DNA of 64,000 nt from Conus ventricosus (lineage: Eukaryota; Mollusca; Gastropoda; Neogastropoda; Conidae): positions 101,834,994 through 101,898,993 of the forward strand of contig CM031602.1 in assembly GCA_018398815.1 (NCBI GenBank), written 5' to 3'. The position numbers and the translations under genes are program-made. Shown here in pieces: positions 10,822 to 19,675 of this stretch. The number at the start of each line of letters is the position of its first letter. The first letter of the stretch is position 1. Below the pieces are notes generated by a model, which worked only from the letters and a program-made list of their open reading frames with translations, searched no databases and was not told the DNA's origin.

Positions 10822-12632
10822 TAATGCCGTCACAGTGTGTCCACAGACCACTTCCAGTGTCCTGGTGTGGTTACTGTCTGCCTGTCTTTGTCCTCTGCAA
10901 TGACATGAACGACTGTCCGGGTCATGAGGATGAGATGCACTGTGAGCAGTTCACTTGTCCAGGGTTCTACCGGTGCCGGGGTTCCCACGTCTGTCTGCAT
11001 CCTGACCACGTGTGTGATGGATTCCTGCACTGTGAGCAGCAGGATGATGAACGGTTCTGTAATCACGTGTGTCCCATGAACTGCACGTGCCAGGGTCTGT
11101 CTTTTCACTGCAGCAGAAAGTTCAATACAGAGAGGTTTCCTGATGTGCGTTATTTGGATGCCAGCGACAGTGGACTAAGGCCGGAACGTCTGTGGAACAA
11201 TAGCATGTTGGTGTTTCTGGCTCTTCAACGTTGTGATCTCATCACCCTCTCCCTTCCCCCGTTATCCAACTTGGTCATTTTAGATGTCAGTTTCAACCTC
11301 CTCACCACACTGACCACATACATGTTGAAAGATGTGAATCATCTCAATGGTGTTGCTGCTGACCAGTAACCCTCTGGCTGAAGTGTTTGTAGGCCACAGA
11401 CTGTCAGAGTCACCAACCCCACACACACTCCAGGCGGTCAACGTGGTCTCCTCACTGACCGTCCTCAACCTGTCACAGAGTGGCCTGCAGCGGGTGACTA
11501 GCAGTTTGCCCACACCACAGCTACAGACACTGGACGTGACAGGATGTGACCTGCTCCACCTCCCCCGTCACTGGCTCACCCCCTCTCCCTGTTACACTCT
11601 GTACATACAGACCTGCCCACACTGTGTTGCCCTCAGAACTTGCCTGCAAACTTCCAGAACTGCCACTCTCCCTCCCCTCTCCTCTCCTCCTGTCACAATC
11701 TGCTGGGATCACCTGCTCTACGTGCTGTGACTGCCATCCTGGCCGCTGTCACCTTCCTGGGCAATGGAGTAAACCTCTTCTTCCTGCTGCGTGGAGATCG
11801 GGAGAAGAGGAGCAGTTGTGCTGTCTTTGTGTCTCAGTTGTCCATGTCCAACTTGCTGATGGGGGTGTATCTGTTGGGAGTGTGTGTGGCTGACCAGGTG
11901 TACTGGGGGGGAGTATCTTTGGGTAGACAGGTGGTGGAGGTACAGTCCCTGGTGTTCCCTGTGCAGCTTTCTGTACCTGCTCTGTGTCCAGGTGTCTGCC
12001 TTGATCCTGGTGTGTCTGACAGTGGGTCACTGTGTTCACCTGGCCAGGCCAGACCTACAGGTGTGGGGCAGCAGCAGGTGGTGGACCTCCAGCGTCCTGT
12101 GTTGGGGGATGGGTGTCATTCTGTCCACCACACTCCATTCTCTTCCCCTGGACGTCACAGCATCAAAGCAGTCTGTGTGTCCCTCTCCCCTTGACCAGCA
12201 CCTGGGTGCCCATGACCATGGGTTACATGCTGTGGTCATATTGAACACATTGCTGATGGCAGTGACAATGGCAGGCCAGGTGTACATCTACATCATCGTT
12301 CTTGCCAACCCCATCGTCTTTCTGGTCAACTCTCAAAGTCACACCAGCTAGATTCTGCTCGCCGCACCATTCCCATCTCAGTGACTGACGCCTGTGGCTG
12401 GTTCCTGCTGGATGTTCTGGTGCTGCTGATGCCCACACTCAACGTCATGCCTGAGGACATCCGCTCTGCTGGGACAGCCTTTGTCTTGCCATTCAGCATG
12501 GCGGTCAATCCGCTCCTGTACGTGCTGAACGTGGCCTTGGAGCGACGCAGACACACCCAGCTACAGCGTGTGCTGCAACGGCTGGGAAACAAGGTCAAGG
12601 ACAGACGACAGGACAAAGGGGGGCCAGTCTGA
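10822..12632 (+). CDS. LDLa-LRR-7TM G-protein-coupled receptor, main exon, left copy (GRL101-like)
   Basis: Plasma-membrane receptor. The order is two LDLa repeats (10,845-11,070; SDE-like NDMNDCPGHEDEMHC and CDGFLHCEQQDDERFC) and an LRRNT cysteine cap (CPMNCTC, 11,075-11,110). LRRs follow (11,130-11,600; NLVILDVSFNLLTTL, SLTVLNLSQSGLQRV, QLQTLDVTGCDLLHL), then the 7TM bundle (about 11,700-12,560). TM1 has the GN pair in AAVTFLGNGVNLFFLL, TM2 reads SQLSMSNLLMGVYLLGV, and TM7 ends in the NPxxY-type AVNPLLYVLNVALERRR. The DRY position after TM3 reads V-GHC-V in both copies. Acceptor AG at 10,820-10,821; stop TGA at 12,630-12,632. Apparent frameshifts near 11,348, 11,590 and 12,190 sit in or next to homopolymers, and each is absent or different in the right copy, so the real gene is probably intact. 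Having the whole 7TM region in one exon is usual for this family. The ligand is unknown. Confidence 0.88.
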
Positions 12633-14045
12633 GGCACACACAACAGTCATTGAACGGAACTGGAACGTTTGAGTAATGACGAAAAATGTTGAGCATTTCA
12701 GTACTTGGAAACGAAGCATTTCAATTGATGTAAGTGATATTGGGTAGTGGGAGCGTTCTCTGATATTCACCAATGAAACAGTCCAGTCCCATGGCCCGGG
12801 CTCTAGCATCAGCATGCACACAGGTCTCAGAATGGATTTCTCAGAGTACCCGACCACTTTTGATCGATTGTTTAGAGAGAAAGAAAGGAAGGACGGAAGA
12901 CAAAAAGAAAGAAGAAAGATAGAAAGAAAGAAAGAAAAAAAGAAAGAAAGAAAGGAAAAAAAATAAGAAAAGAAAGAAGGAAAGAAAAAGGAAAGGAAGT
13001 CAAAACTGACAACATCAAAACTACTGTGATAATGTATGTGATGTATCTTCTTTCGAGTATTATTGCTGTGTTGTGTTGTGAGGCATTTCACTCTGTAGTT
13101 ATACACTGCTACAGTGCACCGTCATATCATGCCATCCTGTGGCATGTTTTGCTGTTCTGTCCTGCAGTTTGAAAGCTAATCATGTGCTGTCACACGACGG
13201 TCCTAGTGCACACACTCACATGCACACATAGACAGTCATGCACCCCACGTGGAACAACACATTTCACTCCTTTCTTTCAGTACATTAGTCTAGACTGCAA
13301 TTTTAAATTTCTCCCCGGGTTTAAGAAAAAATGTTCTTGTTCCTTCTATTCAGCCTCACTTCTTTTGGCTTGAGGGAGTTTTAATGTTCCTCTGTTGTTG
13401 TTGTTTGGTTGTTTTTTCCCCACAATATGTTGTTTAACAAGATGCCACAACAATAATAACTTTTCCCATTGCATACAAATTGTTCGTACTGTTTTCGCAG
13501 ACTGACCCCAATTCATTCGCCCATTTTACAAACTTCTTTTCAGGTCATACAGATGACCAATCCGCCTCATACAAACAACAATCCATTCTGGGTTTACAAA
13601 CTCCAATTCTCTTTAAATTTTCCAATGGGAAAATTATACCTTCCTTCCAAGATGACACAATCTTTCAATTATCAACAGTGTACATCCTTTCCAGAACTCC
13701 AATCCTTTAATTACAAAAAGTGTATTCTTTCCATGAGGACAATCATCTCATCATATTTCCAATTGTCCAATTCAAAATTTCTCTTGACAGCAGACATCCT
13801 TTCCCATGGACAGCATTCCTAATGACCATGACTCTTGTCTCAACTGACAATTCAAAGTTTCAAAACAATGACTGAGGGCGGAAAATAAAGCAACATTTGA
13901 AGAGAGACGGGTTAGTTACCGCCAAGGACACAGACAAGCAGAGTACAGGACTAGACACAATGCATTTTCACCTCTTGGGTCTTCTTCAGGCGAAAACACA
14001 CAATATTTAGGACAGTGACAAGAAGAACATGTAGCGACTTAGCTC
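12633..14045 (+). other. Receptor 3' UTR / downstream sequence
   Basis: No further coding seen. It includes a polypurine GAAA-rich tract at 12,868-12,990 (mirror 26,545-26,665) and AT-rich sequence to 14,045. No polyadenylation site can be assigned with confidence; GAAAATAAAGC lies at about 13,880. Confidence 0.5.
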
Positions 14046-14347
14046 CGCTTCTCCTGTTCAGTTCAATTCAATTCAAGACACTTTATTTTCTTTAATAAGA
14101 ACTTTGTGTTTTGGTGGGAAAACATAAACACATGACATATGAGTCGAGTACACAACATTGAATAATGTAAAATGTGCAAATGCACTCACACCTGCACATG
14201 CCCACAAATTTAAAAACAATATAAATAAGTAAGGCTTATTTTCACATAAAACTAATCAATAACTCTACCCAACATACACTCCATTTTACATCCAGTCAAT
14301 TTAATAAAAAAAATCAGCTGTACGCTAAAATAAACCATAAAAAGGGG

Positions 14348-14411
<64 letters not shown>

Positions 14412-15171
14412 TCTACACGGGATGAGAACTGAGGTAATTTTAAAATCATTATCACTTGATTATCATCCCCCTCCCCAAAACACCTGCACTCTCATTCCTC
14501 CCCCCCCCCCCATCCCCACCCTCTCTCTCTCTATGCAATCTCGCCCTCACCCTCTCCTCTATCTTTATAACGACAGCATTAGACATTTACTCAGTATGGT
14601 CAGGTCAGTGATTATTCAATGAACGGATTGAAATAGGCATGAAACTACGATTCAGTCTGTTGGTTTCACATTTCAGTTGCCGAAATCGTCTATCTGAAGG
14701 CATCTTTTCATAAAAGGGGAACAGAGGATGGGTTTCATCACATACAATCTTCTGAGCTTTCTTAGGCAGTCTTGTTTCAAACATTTCTCCTAAACTTTGT
14801 TGCTTAACACCAATGATCTTACCACACCGTTTCACAATCTTTTCCAGCAAGCATTTGTTTTTCACATTTAATCCACCATACTACACTAAAAATGAAAAAG
14901 TGATCACAGATTCAGTATTGCTTCTGTAGAGTGCTTTTAAAACGTCACAGTTCACTCCAAGGTATCTCAATTTCTGTAAGCAATACACTCTTGACTGACA
15001 TTTTTTTACACACAGAGAGAGAATTAGAAGTGAATGTAAGTTTGTTATAGAAAACAGAACCTAAGTACTCATATTCAGTCACCCTCTCAACCTTGCTACT
15101 GAGATCAGTAAATCTGGAATAGGATCAGTATTTATTCGGGTCAATGATCAGCTCCTTTGTTTTCTGGACAT
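14046..15171 (-). mobile_element. LINE 3' fragment (second LINE family), left copy
   Basis: The minus strand encodes the C-terminal end of a reverse transcriptase: KTKELIIDPNKY, then VTEYEYLGSVF, KIVKRCGKIIGV and HPLFPFYEKMPSDRRFR, ending SFMPISIRSLNN at about 14,610. The 3' end carries AATAAAG and a TTGAATTGAATTG tail near 14,070-14,090. It is cut on its 5' side by LTR-A at 15,172. A (CA)n tract lies in its 3' UTR at 14,349-14,410. Mirror at 24,372-25,490. Confidence 0.75.
14349..14410 (+). repeat. (CA)n microsatellite
   Basis: Uninterrupted CA dinucleotides, about 30 units; mirror GT tract at 25,125-25,185 is interrupted by TTG. Confidence 0.95.
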
Positions 15172-16955
15172 TGTCAATGTATAAGACAGTAGACAGGGAT
15201 ATATGTATGAATATATCCCCCTTTATAACCACCCCTTCCCCCTTATACCTGAGAGTACGAACGCCACGCAACAAACAGACAAAGGAAATTATGGTGCACA
15301 AACAGAAGGCTTTATTTGCATTCACACACGCACTCTCACCAACAAAATGGCAGATGAAACACCAAGACCTCTATATGCAACACACACAGGCAGTTTTCCC
15401 ACACGGGAAAAATAACAACAAACAAACAAAAAAACCAAAGAATCCAACTATACTACACCAATACATAACCATCAGCACATGGCCCTTATGCATACCTGTG
15501 CACGCTGCACATTCACATATAATTACCCTTCCTTCAGGAGGCACACACACACACACTCACCCCACTGAAGGCCAATACCAGAAAGGACAAGGGTGAATTA
15601 TTACATCACCTGGTAACATCAGGTATGAAATACCAAACAAGGTTGATACTTCATAGAACTGAGATGCCCACGCGATGTTTTTTACAAAGTTGTATTCCTT
15701 ATTCTAATTTTTTATGTACCGGTGTCATACTATCCGTACACCCAAGCTCAACCCCCAAAATATCATTCAAAACAAATTGTTCAAGTGACCCGAAACCCAA
15801 TGTTGCACTTTCAGTATTTCATTCAAAGTCCCTGGCGGGTACTTGACACACACACACACACACAAAAAACTCCCCTTCAAAAAAAAACAAAACCAAACAA
15901 ACCAGCAACACAGCGTTGCCAATGTAATCATGTAAACGTCTGTCTCTGTTTCCAATGTAATCATGTAAACGTCTGTCTCTGTTCCAATGTAATCATGTAA
16001 ACGTCTGTCTCTGTTTCACGACGCCCTCACACCAATGTACCGCCGAAAACACAAGACCTGCACTGAAGCGCTTGAGATGAAGCAGCAGGAATAAAAAAAA
16101 TGTGATGCATCGAAGAGCGCTGTCCCCTCTTACGGGCACCAACTCACTCGCATCACACGCAGATAGTAGATCGCAGTGAGCCCTTAAGATGCTGCCCACC
16201 CTGAAGAAAGATAGAGCTGAAGTCGGAGGAACTGCCACACCGGACAGCGGAAGGAAGGAGTCGGCGTCCGACCGGAACGCACCCTGGCGGCTCCAGGTGT
16301 GTCCTCACTCCAGGCAGAGGAATGAGCAGGGATGACAGTGGATGTGGAGGTGACACAACCCATCAACCCGAGAGGCCGACCCTCACGGATTTGCTGTGTA
16401 GGGGGAGGTACAGAAACTCGCCGGAAAACCTTGGACAAAACAGGAACGACACACAGTGGACGACACCCTCAGTCGCCGGGACACTGCCAGACAGCCAACG
16501 CCCTGGTACATGCAGAACCGCCGCTGAACACCGAAACACCGACAGTTCTAAACTCGGGTAGCCAAACCTTCAAAAGTCGGTCGAGGGCATACCGCGAATC
16601 CCTGACCCAACGGCAGAAACAAACATGAGCACGAGGCCAACCCAACTTCGCGGATAACGCCTCAATTCGTACTGACTTGCAGACACACGACGACTCCGAA
16701 TTCACCTTGGAAACTCACAAGACAGCACTCACATTCACGGAATTCCCACTCACATCAAAGAAATCCAGTTCACGAGTGTTTGTTTACAACGAAAACCCAT
16801 TATTCTGGCGAGTCTAATGTTCTCCTCCTTCCCCTCCAAGATTGACAGGAAAGCAAACTCCGGCAGGAATCACGTACTTTACGGCACTGCCCACCTGGCA
16901 ATGGACGGGCCACACTCCACAATTGTCATGAGGCGCTGTATAGTTCGTGCGTGCA
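15172..16955 (-). mobile_element. LTR-A, inner left copy
   Basis: Full-length long terminal repeat, 1.78 kb, starting TGTCAATGTATAAGACAG and ending near TTCGTGCGTGCA. It belongs to a minus-strand element: the bases after 16,955 match the polypurine-tract side of element A. A 33-bp unit (AATGTAATCATGTAAACGTC...) occurs three times at 15,921-16,019, but only once in the element A LTR near 47,386. It inserted into the LINE fragment that ends at 15,171. Confidence 0.85.
15921..16019 (+). repeat. 33-bp tandem repeat inside LTR-A (3 copies)
   Basis: Three copies of a unit beginning AATGTAATCATGTAAACG and ending CTGTCTCTGTTTCC. Mirror at about 23,518-23,617, also three copies. Confidence 0.9.
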
Positions 16956-17001
16956 CCTTCCCAATATTAAAGATACCTTAAATAAAAACCTGAAGGAACG
17001 C

Positions 17002-17086
17002 AGAGAACTAATAAATACCAAGCTAGCTCAACCGCCCTCAACCAGTTTCGGGCGGTTGCCCTAGGCTAGGTATTTATTCGTTCTCT
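17002..17086. repeat. Compound terminal hairpin of unknown element, left
   Basis: The outer stem AGAGAACTAATAAATACC (17,002-17,019) pairs with GGTATTTATTCGTTCTCT (17,069-17,086) with one mismatch. Inside, AACCGCCC (17,030-17,037) pairs with GGGCGGTT (17,050-17,057). The structure is palindrome within palindrome, recalling hairpin termini of linear DNA elements. It lies 46 bases inside the LTR-A end, where similarity to the intact element A is lost, so I take it as the tip of an inserted element. Mirror at 22,424-22,502. Confidence 0.65.
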
Positions 17087-17141
17087 AACTAGTAAACTCC
17101 CTACAAACATGCATACTGTGTAGGATTATCCGTTTTCAATA

Positions 17142-17363
17142 CTAATTTACTAAACTTTCAGATTTTAGTTTTTGCTTAATCCTGTGGTTTTCCTGATCAT
17201 TTTCAAAAACATCATTTTCACGCATACAGTCATCAAATGCGTCTCTGTCTTTCATGTGAAATAAAACTACAGTCTTTAACTGTTCTCTAAAGTCTTTTAA
17301 AACTGAGTTATATTTTGACATAAAATCCACACACTTATTCCGCATGTCTTCCACTGAAATCCA
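17142..17363 (-). CDS. C-terminal fragment of unknown protein of hairpin element, left
   Basis: Open minus-strand frame, about 70 residues from the N gap edge to a stop near 17,142. It is Lys/Asp/Glu-rich and starts MEDMRNKCVDFMSKYNSVLK. The same text, degraded, is on the plus strand at about 22,150-22,370. It ends about 55 bases inside the hairpin, as expected for a terminal gene of a linear element. No family recognised. Confidence 0.45.
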   Translation of the reverse strand, partial: WISVEDMRNKCVDFMSKYNSVLKDFREQLKTVVLFHMKDRDAFDDCMRENDVFENDQENHRIKQKLKSESLVN

Positions 17364-18363
17364 NNNNNNNNNNNNNNNNNNNNNNNNNNNNNNNNNNNNN
17401 NNNNNNNNNNNNNNNNNNNNNNNNNNNNNNNNNNNNNNNNNNNNNNNNNNNNNNNNNNNNNNNNNNNNNNNNNNNNNNNNNNNNNNNNNNNNNNNNNNNN
17501 NNNNNNNNNNNNNNNNNNNNNNNNNNNNNNNNNNNNNNNNNNNNNNNNNNNNNNNNNNNNNNNNNNNNNNNNNNNNNNNNNNNNNNNNNNNNNNNNNNNN
17601 NNNNNNNNNNNNNNNNNNNNNNNNNNNNNNNNNNNNNNNNNNNNNNNNNNNNNNNNNNNNNNNNNNNNNNNNNNNNNNNNNNNNNNNNNNNNNNNNNNNN
17701 NNNNNNNNNNNNNNNNNNNNNNNNNNNNNNNNNNNNNNNNNNNNNNNNNNNNNNNNNNNNNNNNNNNNNNNNNNNNNNNNNNNNNNNNNNNNNNNNNNNN
17801 NNNNNNNNNNNNNNNNNNNNNNNNNNNNNNNNNNNNNNNNNNNNNNNNNNNNNNNNNNNNNNNNNNNNNNNNNNNNNNNNNNNNNNNNNNNNNNNNNNNN
17901 NNNNNNNNNNNNNNNNNNNNNNNNNNNNNNNNNNNNNNNNNNNNNNNNNNNNNNNNNNNNNNNNNNNNNNNNNNNNNNNNNNNNNNNNNNNNNNNNNNNN
18001 NNNNNNNNNNNNNNNNNNNNNNNNNNNNNNNNNNNNNNNNNNNNNNNNNNNNNNNNNNNNNNNNNNNNNNNNNNNNNNNNNNNNNNNNNNNNNNNNNNNN
18101 NNNNNNNNNNNNNNNNNNNNNNNNNNNNNNNNNNNNNNNNNNNNNNNNNNNNNNNNNNNNNNNNNNNNNNNNNNNNNNNNNNNNNNNNNNNNNNNNNNNN
18201 NNNNNNNNNNNNNNNNNNNNNNNNNNNNNNNNNNNNNNNNNNNNNNNNNNNNNNNNNNNNNNNNNNNNNNNNNNNNNNNNNNNNNNNNNNNNNNNNNNNN
18301 NNNNNNNNNNNNNNNNNNNNNNNNNNNNNNNNNNNNNNNNNNNNNNNNNNNNNNNNNNNNNNN
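17364..18363. other. Assembly gap, exactly 1,000 N
   Basis: Exactly 1,000 unknown bases, a placeholder size. The gap sits where the left arm ends, so the centre of the palindrome is not actually sequenced. The open frame through it is meaningless. Confidence 0.99.
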
Positions 18364-18748
18364 TAGAAGAACTTAGACTATTTCATCTCCCCAGTGTAAG
18401 AGAGATACAGTGTGAAGCTATTTTATCTCTCGGTGTGGGGAAAGATACATGTGTGAAGATTGATTTGTCTCTCGGAGTGAGGAGAGATACGTGTGTGAAG
18501 ATTGATTTGTCTCCCGACGTGAGGAGAGATACATGTGTGCGGATTTATTTTTTCTCTCAGTGTGGAGAGAGATACAGAGGTAAAATCTGTTTACACGTGG
18601 TTGATGTGATTAGTAAATTGTTTTCCCTGAAGGAGAGGGGAGAAGAAAAACATTCGGTAGTGCGCCTTTTGGTTGTTTGGAAAGATTGCGTGTGCGTATG
18701 GAGTAAATGCTGTCATGAATGCGGGTATGCAAGAGTGACAGTGTGACA
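18364..18748 (+). mobile_element. LTR-B fragment with internal 42-bp tandem repeat
   Basis: Reverse complement of the LTRs of element B (53,039-53,347 and 59,516-59,831): GACTATTTCATCTC, then ATTGTTTTCCCTGAAGGAGA, GTAGTGCGCCTTTTGGTTG, ending GTGACAGTGTGACA at 18,748. The first ~110 bases are lost in the gap. Between 18,402 and 18,590 a unit of 42 bp (GAGAGATACATGTGTGAAGA...) is amplified about four times, whereas element B has one. It abuts coding sequence of another element at 18,749, so it is a solo or 3' LTR insertion. Confidence 0.75.
18402..18590 (+). repeat. 42-bp tandem repeat in LTR-B
   Basis: Unit starts at about 18,441, 18,483, 18,525 and 18,567, exactly 42 bp apart. Read as protein this gives a 14-residue repeat (RRDTCVKIDLSLGV-like). 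I regard that frame as fortuitous, because the element B LTR has a single unit and no frame there. Confidence 0.85.
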
Positions 18749-19204
18749 CTAGAAGTGTTGTCTACTAACCGAGAACAATTACGAACTCAAGTGAGCAGAA
18801 TAAGAGAAAACTATCCAAAGAATTTTATATGAAAACACAACGCTAGCAGAACGAATACGAACACTGTTTAGAGAGCAAGGAGTCACATTAGCAAGCGTTA
18901 TAATGGCCTTAGGTTTTGGCAATAAGTACACTGGTGTTGGCTATTACAGGCGGCGGTGATCAAAGCCCAGTGCCTCCATCGTCTCCACCTGATAAATCAT
19001 GAGTAAAAAACAGCTTGATCATCTTGCGGGTTTATTAAAAAAATTAGCCAGTAAACCCATGGCGCTTTACCCGGTATATTAGGGGGTGTTGTTAGCTGGC
19101 TTTTGTCTACTGCAAGCAAAGTAGTTGGCTTTATGGCCGAGCACTTATGGACATTAGTTCTCTTAATAGTTGGGTTAAATTTTAGTAAAATAAAGAAGGA
19201 GTAA
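18749..19204 (+). CDS. Coiled-coil / double membrane-segment protein fragment of unknown element
   Basis: The plus strand reads LEVLSTNREQLRTQVSRIR, a coiled coil, then TLAERIRTLFREQGVTLASV, entering a hydrophobic segment. A Gly/Pro/Ser-rich linker follows (18,950-18,990), then KKQLDHLAGLLKKLASKPMA and a second hydrophobic segment ending AEHLWTLVLLIVGLNFSKIK, stop at 19,202-19,204. At least two one-base indels break the frame. The N-terminus is cut by LTR-B. From memory, this motif set occurs in many cnidarian and mollusc predicted proteins associated with large DNA transposon or virus-like elements. I cannot confirm a named family; a Polinton/adintovirus-like membrane protein is a guess. Confidence 0.4.
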
Positions 19205-19379
19205 CCCTAGGCCAGTTAATCCAAAAACAAGTGCAGTCTTTTCATATTCATGGTCATTATTTTTTTTTTCTTCAACGGTTCTGGGCTTTGGGCCACGGGG
19301 ATGGATGACTTAATTTGGGTGTTTGTTTACTGCTTGCAATATTACTGGCTCAGAATTTATTTGTTTTTTTTACGACCTT

Positions 19380-19675
19380 CTGTTCATTGCCTGCCACAAG
19401 GATTTCATTATTGTAGTTTATTATTGTGCCTATCTGGAGTCTGAGGTCAGAAGGCAGCATGTATAAACCAGTGCCAACAGCAAAGTCTACTTTCGATCTT
19501 GCAAATTGTAAAACATTTTGGTACCTTTTTATACTTGAAGGTAAATCAACTGTAGAATTAATGGCGTCCCCTAAATTTGCTAAGTATTGTTTTTGTGCAC
19601 CAAAACCAGTAGAAGGATCAGTTATGCTCGATCTCGTTTATGCTTGCGAACCTAGCAAACACCAAACGTAAGTAC
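19380..19675 (-). CDS. Unknown protein fragment, opposite strand of the same element
   Basis: The minus strand has a clear coding-like run of about 95 residues: SSITDPSTGFGAQKQYLANL, then DAINSTVDLPSSIKRYQNVL, FARSKVDFAVGTGLYMLPSD and LRLQIGTIINYNNEILVAGN. Composition and the absence of stops over nearly 290 bases, in AT-rich DNA with stops in the other frames, support translation. It faces the preceding fragment tail to tail. No family recognised. Confidence 0.4.

Larger units (their letters stand above)
1..17363 (+). repeat. Left arm of giant inverted repeat
   Basis: Everything here recurs in reverse complement at about 22,140-39,480. Anchor pairs by eye: receptor stop codon 12,632 with 26,908; exon edge 578 with 38,923; LTR-A start 15,172 with 24,371; hairpin 17,002-17,086 with 22,424-22,502. 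The arms differ by many homopolymer indels and by some true substitutions, for example inside LINE ORF1 near 8,930 versus 30,590. The left arm leaves the window at base 1 and stops at the N gap, so its true ends are unknown. Confidence 0.93.

Noticed and set aside
1092..10822. Direct splicing of the ectodomain exon to the main receptor exon
   Set aside because: Codon phases do not agree with the visible donor and acceptor (complete codon against two missing bases), so I did not join them into one model.
15144..15596. 150-residue frame MISSFVFWTLSMYKT... and its relatives at 46,114 and 46,617
   Set aside because: These lie entirely within LTR-A copies, recur with every LTR and share no known domain; likely fortuitous open frames in the LTR.
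17344..18366. 340-residue open frame
   Set aside because: It is almost entirely the N gap.
18435..18746. 103-residue plus-strand frame with a 14-residue repeat
   Set aside because: It is the 42-bp LTR repeat read through; the single-copy LTR relatives have no corresponding frame.
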